NCBI GenBank assembly: GCA_037576195.1
Contig: CM075101.1
Coordinates: forward strand, 23,126,001 to 23,190,000
DNA from: Phytoseiulus persimilis
Lineage: Eukaryota; Arthropoda; Arachnida; Mesostigmata; Phytoseiidae
DNA length: 64,000 nucleotides
Direction: 5' to 3'
The notes below the pieces were generated by a model. It had not been told where the DNA came from. It saw only the letters and a program-made list of their open reading frames with translations, and did no database searches. Positions 41,894 to 52,900 of the stretch are shown here, piece after piece; the first letter of the stretch is position 1, and every line of letters starts with the position of its first letter. The position numbers and the translations under genes are program-made.

Positions 41894-42218
41894 CAGTACA
41901 ACCTAGATTATTTCAACTAATTGATGCAAAAAAAAGTTTAAATAATCGAAAGTTAAAATAATCGAGAGATGACAAAATCACCCACATTCTTGGACTCCAC
42001 AACCGATTCGGGGGGTGGGAGTCCAAGTTCGAACGCTAACCGATCCAAAATCATACGAGATATATTGACGATGGAAGATTTTGAACTATGGATTCATCTT
42101 CCACATGAAAATACACTTCCGCTCGACATCTTCCGCCCTGTTCCGCAGAGTTGAAATAGTCGAGGTTGAAATAATCAAAGTTGAAATAATCGGGGTTGAA
42201 ATAATCGAGGTTGTACTG
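41894..42218. mobile_element. Pogo/Tigger-type MITE, complete
   Basis: Terminal inverted repeats begin CAGTACAACCTAGATTATTT at 41894 and end with the complement (AAATAATCGAGGTTGTACTG) at 42218. A TA dinucleotide flanks both ends (41892-41893 and 42219-42220), the target duplication of Tc1/mariner-superfamily elements. CAGTACAACCTCGATTATTT-type ends are typical of pogo/Tigger relatives. At 325 bp with no transposase it is non-autonomous. The right end carries four tandem 15-bp units (next entry). Confidence 0.88.
42152..42211. repeat. Tandem 15-bp units at the MITE right end
   Basis: Four head-to-tail copies of TTGAAATAATCGAGG with one to three differences each (AGTCGAGG, AATCAAAG, AATCGGGG, AATCGAGG). 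The unit equals part of the terminal repeat, so it looks like subterminal amplification of transposase-binding sequence. Confidence 0.85.
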
Positions 42219-42220
42219 TA

Positions 42221-45200
42221 TGTATTCCATATTCTCATCTCCGCCGGCGATCCTCCGCTCCACCTTTCGAGAGCCATATGTCCGCCTCGGGGTTCAGCCA
42301 CGAACTCCTAACCAAGTGTGAGCTGGAAGAACGTTTTTTTCCGCGTTGGGTTCGATGAACGTTCGATACCGGAAGATATCAAAATTGCTGCCACAGGAAG
42401 TAAAGAGTATTCTAGGTAGATCTCGGGAATCGAAGTTTCTCGGTTCCATCGAGAACCGAGAGTCTGAACCAACCTGCACCAGCGATGGTTCATGGAGCAG
42501 GATCCCTCTTTATCGGAATTCGGTCTAGGAGTTGGAGAACGTGCGCGCTCCTAAGCTGGAGTCGAAGCGGTCTCCTGAGCTCATCCCATTCCTCACCTAG
42601 AGAGGCAGCAATCCAGTTGCAATTGGAGGAATGGCTCATCGCACTCCGCCCGCGAGCAGAAATTCGTTGAGGTTCTCGGTCACGTGCACGTGTGGCAGCT
42701 CATGTCGAGGGCTCAAGCCTTCGCTCCTCGAACTGCTGTTTCAAGAAACGAATTCCAATCTCACACTTCCGGAGCATATCTGCATCGGAATACTCAAAAT
42801 GATACCGAGCGATCTCAATCATCGTGACGTTACTCGAAGGTAACTGACCTTGACTGATAGACGTCGAGTGGTGAACCCTCGAGGCGATTACCGATCTAGG
42901 GGCACGATATTCAGGATGCCGAGATTATGTTTCCGTCGCTGCACAACACGTAAGCATTGACGAAGCAAAATGAGGATTCACTACTTCGAGGATCAGATTT
43001 AGGCTGATCGATCAGCTTGGCACTTCTCTGTGGCAAGGGAATTCGTTCAGGACTGGAACTCTGCCAGAGCTATCTCAGAGTGTCGCTTCTCTGGAATACG
43101 GTCCTAATTCACACTTTTCCTGTCCCTGGATGACACTTTCGTATCCTGCTCCGCGGGGTCTCATGAGGGGAGTTTTCCAGTCATCAACTCCTAACCTCGC
43201 GCAACAATTCGCGATGATGAAGTTTGTGAGCTGCCGTCGCAGAAGAAGAATCTCGCCGAGGATCGCCGCGAAGAACGAACGAAGTTTTTGAGGGAAGGAA
43301 AGGAAAGCTGACGCACTCAAGTCAGCGTCAGTTTATTTCTCCTTCGGCGCTCTGTTTGCTCAAGATCGAGGACTAACAGGATCCCTCCGAGCACGAGCAG
43401 TGCATACAGTGGTCGACACAGTCGAGGCAAAGGGTTAAGAGCTGAGATTCTCACTGGCATTCCAGTGAGGGCTGATATCGAATCCAGTATCAAATCATAA
43501 ACTCAATGCTCCTGGGATTCCTTCTCGGATCGGGGAATCCTGGTCCATATCGTTCCTCCATCGTTGAAGTTGAGTACGAGCGCCCTGCTCACAAATTCGA
43601 CCCGGGCCGGCGCCATTCCCACGCATTGGGGAAGTGCAATCCGCAGACAGGTCCGCAACCGCTCCCGGTACACTCCACCATCTACAGGCCCGTATTTCGA
43701 ATCCGAGAGCAAACCATTCATACCGACGGCTAGTCTTAGAATTCTTCCTCGTTGATGGGTACGGGTTTCATTCGATGTTCAGTTCACACTCGTGCGTTGC
43801 GTTGCCGGATTAGCCCTTCGTTTTACTGCAGCTTGGTTGTTTTTCTCGGCGGAAACTTCATTCGAGATCGGGAGGCTTCCGGAGCTACCCACTCTTCAAC
43901 TCATGTTCCTTGCAATGACGCATCATTGTGATTGGAAACCCTGAATCAAAAAGCATCGCTCTGTGACTTTGTTCACGTGGATCTCGTCGACCAGAATTTC
44001 GTGAACGCTCGTCGACTGGTTCTGCGAAGAGTGAAATTCTGAATTTTCTTGTACAACATGGAGGGTACCACAAATTGTTTTGCGAGGCTCTCACAGCTTC
44101 AACATTGGACGCATTCACCCAAAGCTCGGAAGCGTCACGACGGACGAGCAAATGATCGAATGTTTGCCGACCTCTCTCAAGTATCGGCCTGTCTCTGTAA
44201 ATGGGTCAGCCGACTTCCAGAAGTCGGTCTGACTCCCTGAAGTGTGCGATGTAGGTGAAGTGGGAGGGAAAGTTGCTTCGATCCGGAAGCCAGTGAAGCG
44301 GGCAGCTATGAAATGCTTCCGGACGACCGAGCTAGCCTGCGGGTCCGCTACACGATGGTGCGTAACACTGTGACCATTACCCTCACAGGTGAGCAGCGGC
44401 TCCACGATCAAAGCTCGATACCGGCAATCTGACGGAGCTCTGTGTCGTTCAGGGAATCCTCGGAACTTTCTTCATGAGCGGGAGGATGTCATCGCTTCGG
44501 AGCTTCATGAGCGGTTGAGCAGGACAATCGTGGTTTATCGCGGTACTCGCTTCAGTTGAATCTTCGTGGCATCCACCTTGAGCCAGGCGCCAGCCAATCA
44601 ATGATTGGGCTCGGTCAGAAATCACACGAAAAAAGTGCGGTCTCGTGCCTCAAGGACATCTTCGAGAGGAGAGATCGACATGAAGATATTTTTTGAATGT
44701 CAGAAACATTTCAGAAAGGTGGGAGGAGAGGCGGAGTGACAGCCTATGTAACGATTTGAATCTCAACGCTGCGATTGACCATTACACGTCTTTCCTCTGT
44801 GACGTTTATGCTGTTTGAGCGGCTTTGTGAGGAGGTTGTGCCCTTGCTTCCGTCACAAGGACTTGTGCGGTCAATATCGCTATCACGGTTTCGGTTTGTT
44901 TTTTTGCACCGAACCGTTCAGTCACCCAGAAGAAACTCAGGTTGCAGGTTCCGTAAACACAGCAGTAATTATCGGGACAAGCTAGAGGAGTATCTCAACT
45001 TGAGAATTCGGAGCCTCGGGAGCCGTCACTGCTGTTGACGGCGAAACTTTACGACACATAGATAAACCAGCCGTCTTCTCATTTGTGCTGTCGTGATGAG
45101 CTTCCCGAGAAAAATATTAATCGACAACTTCCGGTGCTCTCCAAAGAATGCGCGAACGTCGAGCTCCCGAGGACTTGAGTATCGGGATTTTGGAAATCTC

Positions 45201-45558
45201 GGGGTTCGCCTCGTCGATTGATATCTACTCAATCGCAGAGAGAATAGGGAGCCTGTTTGAAGCCGGAGCTAACCTGAAACCTCCCAGCTCAAGTGCCGAT
45301 GTCTGTTCAGATAATTCAGTTCGTTCTGAAATTTATCCGAGCAATAAAGCTCCAGGCTCAGGTCATTGGGCGCTTCATCCTTGACTGTGACAGTGCGTAT
45401 CGTTTGCCGAATGCTGAGAGGCTGGGCCGTCTGCAAAAGCGACTGTACACTGGGTCCCACCTGGTAGAATGGACCCACACACGCACTCGAGTTCTCGGGT
45501 CAGATAAATTAAATCTTTGTGTGTCTCGAGGTCTTCCGAGCTGGTTCTTAGTGCTGCC
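42221..45558. other. No confidently supported gene
   Basis: Frames of 60-98 codons overlap on both strands. One plus-strand frame at 45148-45384 opens with a plausible helical stretch (LSIGILEISGFASSIDIY) but has no matching neighbour exon. A run of T at 44902-44907 and other small homopolymers are the only other structure noted. Confidence 0.4.
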
Positions 45559-46051
45559 ATGGACGAAATCGAAGCGTTGCGCAGTACCACCAAAGACATC
45601 GAGTGTTTGAACCGGGGCCCGGAATGTGTCGTTGGTAAGTGCATTAGGTTTCCGGGGCCTATCGATACGACGGGACAAAATGAACCATTTCAGTTGCTCG
45701 GCTGGGCTCTGGGAATACCATCCAGCGGCCAGCTTTGAGACTTCGCGGAAATCTCAATGCCTCTATCGAATAATGGCTTCCTGCCGGTTAGCTGGGGACA
45801 GTAATTTTCAATTCTTCCTCATACGGATTTCCCCAGGTATCCCAAACCGCTTCAGCCCCGAGACAGAGCTTCAATAAACTTGCTGTCTCTTGCTCCGTCT
45901 CCTGAACTCTGCGTTTCGGTTCTTTTCCGCAGATGTTTTGGAATACTATCCAGTCTGGGTGATCAGCATATTCGTGGTGTTTGCGTTCGCAGCTGTTATC
46001 ATCATACCGTACGCCCTGTTTGTCACGGATGAAGAGGAGTCGGCCGAGTAA
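45559..46051 (+). CDS. 64-residue single-pass membrane microprotein
   Basis: Two exons, 45559-45634 (ATG start, 25 codons plus one base, donor GTTG/GTAAGT) and 45933-46051 (acceptor TTTTCCGCAG, TAA stop), join in phase 1. The product has a charged N-terminal half with two Cys (IECLNRGPEC), then LEYYPVW and one hydrophobic segment (VISIFVVFAFAAVIIIPYAL), then a short acidic tail (VTDEEESAE). That suggests one membrane span with an acidic end. No signal peptide is seen. I do not recognise the family. An AATAAA at about 45871 within the intron might end a shorter transcript. A further small exon in the 298-bp intron cannot be excluded. Confidence 0.6.
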
Positions 46052-46600
46052 ACACGCTTTTGTGTTTCTATCGTCTCTCGCTCACTGAATCATAATGCTA
46101 CATGGATCCAAAGTGCGCGTTACAGCTTTGCGGATTTCGAACCAAAATAATTCATCAGCAGGTGCAAAATCGAAGTTATACGTCGACCAAGCGCCTTGGA
46201 ACTGGACTTGGAAGGAGGGCCTCTCAATACGAGCGTCTCCGGGTTCACCCATGCATCACCGATATCTGAATTGACCCACCATTTCCACATGAAGAATTTC
46301 CTACATATCGACAGCTTCAAACAATACGCTCGGAGACTATCCCAGGTTGCTCATTTGGATTTCACAACTCACAGCGAACCGAGCTCGACCGAAATCGGTG
46401 AGAGGTTTATTTGAATCTTCTGCAAATGCTTATGGTCTCTGGTGGCCGGGCAGACAACCAAAACGGCGCCCCTCCATCCCCTCCTCCCCCTCCTCCAATG
46501 GCTCCTCCCGGTCAAAAAACATCAGTTAGAATGACATGAATGGAAACATCAAATGTACTGATTCGGTGCAGGAAGTTCATCATCAAGGCGGATTCAAAAA
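46052..46600 (+). other. Region open in several frames, possible exon
   Basis: After the microprotein stop, 46165-46401 is open in three frames on two strands. The most protein-like plus-strand reading starts after a CAGCAG acceptor at about 46161, reads EVIRRPSALELDLEGGPLNT and ends at a GAAATCG/GTGAGA donor near 46398. A proline run (GAPPSPPPPPPMAPPG) is coded in one plus-strand frame at about 46465-46510. No phase-consistent gene could be built. Confidence 0.3.
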
Positions 46601-46747
46601 TCAGAACTGAATCTTGCGAGCCACCATAATCTCGTATTCATTGATCGCATCGCCAATATCAATATTATTCATTAGGCCCACACTGGAGCGAAGATGTGAC
46701 TCGATAAGTTTTGGAGCTTCTCTCACAGCTTCTCCCAGAGAGGATCC
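46601..46747 (-). CDS. Possible terminal exon of a minus-strand gene
   Basis: After an AAGCCAG acceptor, a 49-codon minus-strand frame runs to a TGA at 46603-46601. It reads like a soluble helical protein end (SSLGEAVREAPKLIESHL, then VGLMNNIDIGDAINEYEI). The donor that would join it is not located; a nearby GCAG/GTAAAA is only 16 bp away and cannot be the partner. A minus-strand frame at 47157-46888 may be an upstream exon. No family was recognised. Confidence 0.35.
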   Translation of the reverse strand, partial: GSSLGEAVREAPKLIESHLRSSVGLMNNIDIGDAINEYEIMVARKIQF

Positions 46748-49700
46748 CTGGCTTAGATTTTACCTGCAGTGTTTCCCCCGTCCGTTCTTGGCTTATCAAT
46801 ATAGCCTGGAGGTTCAGGAGGTCTCAGTTCATGTATGAATCAGAAATAATCTCGCGGAATCGGCTGAACTCCTGGAGGCTCTAGTTATCATCTATCCTTA
46901 TCATCATCTCCCAGGAAGGAGAACGAGACAACGAGATTGAGATTTCTAGAGCGGCGCATTTTCCGAGATTGTTGCTCCATCATCAGTGGATGATTTCCGA
47001 ACGCAGTCAAAGGCTCATGATGCTTTACCAACGTATTGTTGTCATGATTCCGACTTTGCAGGCCCTGGATCGAGCAGCTCTGAATGAGAAGTGTCTGTTC
47101 GTCAATCTTTCTGCGGGATTCGTATGACCTTTGGGAGTTGTGCAAGATTATGATCATCAGATCAGATGATCGTTTGTGTGCGTATGTATATGGAAAACTC
47201 GCACTTGCCGAGCTGCGTTTTCTCGAGCGTTGACTTTACTTTGTTTGGAGCCGCGCATTTCATAGCTACGCGGTCAGTTTTCGAGAGCTCGTCTTCAACT
47301 GAGAAATCCTGTCACAACCGCATCGTCTCCAACTGCCACGATTGTTATTGAGCTGGTCGAAAGATACAGGATGATAAAATTTGAAACGAACCTCGTTATG
47401 ATTTCTCCTCCCTCCCCAATGTCTTGAACTCGTGGTGCTCTTGACGGTGAGGAGCGGCGTGTCAGGAATGGGAGCTCGCAGCAGTCGTGACTCAGAAATG
47501 GGGCGATTGACTGAGTGAGAATGGTTCGTCAAGCTCCTGGCTGTAATCAAGCTTACCAAGAAGGGAACGTTCAATGGGATATGATTCCAAGCGAAGCCAG
47601 GTTAGTTTTGGAGTGACCGATCCCTCGATCTAACCTTCTCATCCACGATTCAGGTAAATGAAGTAATTATATTTAACGTCTGAAAGTCTGAGAACTCTGT
47701 GGGTTCCGGATGATAGATGACAGCTTTCATCCAGCAGTCAAGACCGGCTGATCTGACTCCGGAACGTTTGGACTGTAGACTAGAAGAGGAGAGAAGGGGA
47801 CGGAGCGTCCCAACGGAAGTCGCAGCAGGTCTGGCCGAACGAGAAGCTGATGTCGAGTCGTGGCCGATGTTGCGTGCCTGAGAAAGTTATATTTACCTTC
47901 AGTTGACAAATTTACTCTCCTGGAGGAACACCCCCGGCTACTGATCGGACGTGTTGATGAGAAAGGCCAAGCATCCCCAAGTTCTAACTTTCCATCGAAT
48001 GTCTCGAGACTCGATTGTTCCGCGTCGCTGCACCTGATGCCCACACAATGTTATCGAAGCGCAATGGAGGACGCGGTAACCACTCGATGCCGAGGAACAG
48101 CTATTCACTTTCTGCTATTGTTTCGCAGAAGTAGATCGCAGGTATTCCGGCGATCCAAGCTGCTGTGTTCCGCTCCTGGTTGACGGTAGCGCTGTTTGGT
48201 GAACTGATTCAAATAGGGTTAGAAGCAGCTCATAGAACTGCAACAGCGTCGCTTCCAGTATCGGTCCATGAACGAAGAGGCGTCAAGTTAGCAGAAACAA
48301 ATCTCTGTTTTTTTTACTATAGTCGTCATAATTTCCGATCATGTTCGAGGTGAGCTTTACATCGAGATGAGATAATACTTCGTTCTATGCTTACAATCAA
48401 GAACAGCAGAACAGCGGTTTACGGGAACGGCGTTCTCCGTACGTTACATTATGAATATTCTCTGAAAATTCGAGACGGAATCACGGATGGAAGCTTCGGT
48501 CGATGAGACCACCTCTATACATCTCTCGAGGATTGGAGGTAGCTACACGACTTGTGCCCAAGTCGTTTTTAAAGTAGGATTCACACGGCTTGCCACTCAT
48601 GTCAATGACAAGCTGGAAAAGGGGGAGAAAATAAACGGAACAGTCTCTCCCCATGAGATGAAAGTTGCAACCGCTCTGCGGTTCAGAGACAATGCAGTTT
48701 ACAATTTATCGACCACAAGAAGTTCCGCTCAGGTAGACAGCTGATCATCGACTCCTCTGTTCGAAGGAAAGAATGAACAGGGCGATGGGGCAGCATAGGT
48801 TAGCGAGCAAGCTTCGGGGGAAACTCGCCCTTTGCCAATGTATTCTCTTACGGAACCTCTCTGAGCGAGTTCTGCTCATTCCGGGTCGTGTTGCCTCGCG
48901 AGCCGAGAAAAAATCGCGAAACGCGCTCCACGTGGCAGCGTTGGCGACAAAACGCTGAACTCTGATTCGTCCGTCTCGAAGTTCCGTTATCGTCCTTCAG
49001 TCAAGCTGGGCTCAGCTTACTAAACGGCTGTCAACGCTCACCTCTAAGGCTGCCTTGCGCCTATTACAGACTTGAAAAGAGATCCGTGTGACCTTCAAAA
49101 AGCAGATTCTTCTGTGGCATTATAGTCTTCTGCCATCCTCACGCTGTACATGCAGTGGCCCTAGTAGCTGAAGCACCTACTCGGAACCCCCTGTTCGCGA
49201 AGAGTTCAGTCTCGAAACGGATTCCTTCCTCAAGTTAGATTCGTTCTCTGGGAGAAACTTCGCGAGGAAGAAATTTCAGAACAAGTCATAACTGTCATAA
49301 CGACCGTTCCAGTCAACCGTCAACGGAATTTCCCCTCCCACGACTCTCAAAGTCTTTTACGTCCCCGTAATCACCATCATTATCATGTTCACATGAATTA
49401 ATGAAGTTATGAGTGAATGAATGATCACGATCATCACACAAGCGTCTCCGAATACGCTCTTGGTCACACTAGCGAAGCAACAGCCGCTTTTTGATTCTTG
49501 TCCTTGACAATTAATTAAGGGTAACACCTCTGGTACCTAGTTGTAAACCGGCTACACAAGAAACTGCGCGATGGCTTGAAAGCCCGGAGATGTTTGGCTT
49601 GTTGGAGTTTGCTCTACACCATTGATTGAGTTGTTTGCGATCGTGGAAGCTGTGGTCTCCCAGTGTCTTCACCGAGCGAATAACGTCGGTGCAACGGCCA

Positions 49701-49969
49701 TCGTTCGCCGAAATCGAACGGACGAACCTCGCCGTCGATTATTCTATCGTCACATTTCCTCTATCGACGACTGCGGGCGGCTAGGGCCGACGAGAATTAT
49801 CGCTATCAGCGATTCTAGTATGACTTCCTTCCGATAAATTATCAGGCATCGCAAAACGCCGTGAAAATAGGTTTCTAGCAGGCATCTCTCGCTTGTTCGA
49901 ACGCTTAGCGCGCATGCGGATCTTCATGTACTGAGAATGACCACCTCTCACGCGAGTCCGGGTCAGAAC
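46748..49969. other. No supported gene
   Basis: Apart from the possible minus-strand exon at 46888-47157, I see only short overlapping frames. A run of eight T occurs at 48308-48315. Part of this interval should be the 3' untranslated region of RNF144 on the minus strand. Confidence 0.45.
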
Positions 49970-52900
49970 TTAGACCGGAGCTGGTGGCTTATTCGCAGTA
50001 TCCGACTCGTCGGTAGCTGTGACAGTGCACGAGAAGCACGACCCCTTGAAGCCGCATTTGCCGCCGAGTATGCACGGTACGGCTAGGATGAGAAGCGGGG
50101 ACGCCAGGAGAACGAGGAAACCGAAACCGGCAAAAATTCCCAACACCTGCGTTCGATGCCACATGACCGAAGCTCTCGAGTGGCCTAATTTGTTCCTACA
50201 CGGTCCCTGATCGTAGTGTCGCAGTAGAAAGTCGTCATCCAATGATGCCAAACAGAACCAGCAAAATACGTGGCGACAGTTTTTGCACAGCATCTGCGCG
50301 CATCCATCTTCTCGCTCGATCAGCACGCTGCAGTGTGGACACCGTTTGATGCCTGAAATAGAAACGGTCATCGTTACTTTCAGCCGGTTCCGTTGCAGCT
50401 CCGATTCCGATCACAGCGGGTTCCACTGAATCGGCCTCCGGCTCGTTCCCTAGTTGTTTGTTTCCGTCGAGAGTCTCCCCATTTCAATGTGAACGCATCA
50501 CCAGATTAGCTAAGCGCAACGACCGTAACCCGGACTTCGAGTTTGTGTCTGCCGGCGAACCGTTATTCAGTAGACACTCTTCAATCTATTCATTTAGTTA
50601 ACATTTATTCCTGAGTCATGACTCAGTCGAAGTGTTTCCAACGTCATTCGTGAGTTGCTTACGACAAGCGATTGAGACTCGTGGTCGGACTCCCAGTTGT
50701 TATTCGAGCCAAGTGTTCTAATGTTGATAATAGCTTTCATACATAGAACTGTGTTATAGGATGTAGGAGTGGCGAATGAATTCAAATCGCTGCGTTGGAG
50801 TCAATGGCGTAGCCTCGTTTCGAATAAACAACACGCACAGACTCTGTATCTTGTATTGTTCAGGAAACAACCCCGTCAGAGCGATGAGAGAATATCAATA
50901 GTATGTATTGGATCGTCGTGGACATGTCTGAATGAACACAATCCGCTCTCATATAACACCCTCCTATTGGAGGAAACAGTTCCAGAGCTCGCTTTCGTTA
51001 TGTGCCAGCCCCACGCGCTCGAGCTATTTCGCGAAAGAACGGTTACCGAAAACCTCGCCGCCTCATTGGTTACTGTCTACGAAGTTTCTTTGTCAACAGC
51101 AAGTTCACTGCCCGGAAGAAACTCTACTTGAACTGATGCCGCCTAATTACTCATGCTGCTGATCCTAATCCGATCAGTGAAAACTTGTTGATATGCTCGG
51201 CTACTTTCACTCTGTCCCGCTGCGCACGAGGATGTTCGTGCGGGGACTTCCGTTCGCGAGTTTCGTCATCCGGAATTCCTGAATTCACCTCTATCATCAT
51301 TACACAAAAATTGGTATCCAGGCGAGCATCGTATGCTCTCCCGCATCTCGCTCATCGTACGCAGAATTTCCACAACGAAGGGATTCTCGCAACTGGGGAA
51401 GAAGATTCTGTGATCAAAGTGAACCTGGCACGTAGCCTTCGAGCGCTGCGTGTCCCAACTTCCTTGAGGGGCTCCCTCGGCAAATACTTCCATGAAGTCA
51501 ACCTACCGAAGACCGTTAGGAGCGTGTGGCTCTTTTGGAAGAGTGTTCGCCCGGATCCACCGCTGAAGGGACTCTCTTCCCTCGTCGCTAGCACAAGCCG
51601 GCGAGATAGTTTGTTCCAGTTTCCAGCCAAACGATTCCGTTTCCAGGGCCGGCGACGACTTGCTTTCGCTGAACGCACGCAGACCACCGTCTATGCGGTA
51701 CCCGCTCGCCAGCTTTTCTCTTTTAGTCAGTTTCGTCGGAAACCCGGTTATGATAAAGTCATAGCGTCAGTTCTGGGTCACTCCTGTGCCGACAGCAGAT
51801 GCTGTGGCAGCCGCTGTCGCGGGAAGTCGCTCCCGTGTTCCGACATGGCGATCGCCGCCGTTCGAAAGCAAAAGCCTCCGATCATGGCCCTCGTTGGGAT
51901 ATGGAGTATACAATGCCGGATGGGTTCGATAACGGAGCCGTAGATGTTGCCCGACTCGATGAACGGATTTTCGCCACACCTTTTGAGACATGTCAGAGAT
52001 ATAGGTGGTTGGATAAGGGAAATTGGCCGCGTTACGGTCGTGTTGACCGCAATACCCAAGTTCGTGTGGGAGCTCTGTTTTGTGACCGTCCCCGTGTGGA
52101 GAGACGGGAACTCGTTTGAAACAAATGGGTGAGCTTTAACGTGTCATCCGAGCAAAGCCCCCCGTGCTCGGGATTCTGGGAAACTGAGGATTTCCTGGTC
52201 CGGCGTCCTGGTTGCTCGAGCTGGAACTCTTTTCGTGAAACTCAGCTCATTTGGAGCCCTCACCTAATATGCAACTACAGCACGTATTGCCGTCGTCCCC
52301 GCGGATTCGCATTCCTCAGCTCAATAAAAGAGTCGGATTCTCAGGGAAATCGAAGAGATGAGGCCAACAAGGTCGAACGTTCTCCACAGAAGTGTCTAAC
52401 AGCAGTACTGCCAGATTCCGCTAAAGCGGCAAGGCCTGACGAGAATCTTCAGCAAACAGTACCAGTTCCATATGCGAATATTGTTCATAAGCCCCGCATG
52501 GGGAATAAGCTGTGGGAAAATGGATCCATCCGTGGCCGGTAGAGAGGAAATATCTGAACCTTGATTCATCTTTGCAGAAACGAGAAATTCGAAAAGCGTA
52601 ACAGGAGGCCGTGTGGGTCCACAAGGTCCACAACCACAGTTTTCCCATCATCCCATCAGTCACTTCTGTGCAACACTGGCCCAGTCGCTCAGCGGCTTAT
52701 CGAAAATTCGATGGTCAATTCGAAAAATCGAGATGAAAACACCCGATTTTCGACTGGGGACGCGGCAACATGCTCGACATATATATCGGACGACGCCCTT
52801 GTGAACCGCCTCTGTAAGTTGCTCCATGCGATGCCGTGCATGGAATTCCAGCGGTTCGTCCCGAAGTATCGAGCCACTTCATTTAAATTTCACGAACGTT

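Noticed and set aside
51185..51943. 252-codon plus-strand frame as a nested gene
   Set aside because: No ATG start, no domain, opposite strand equally open; kept only as a note on the RNF144 intron.
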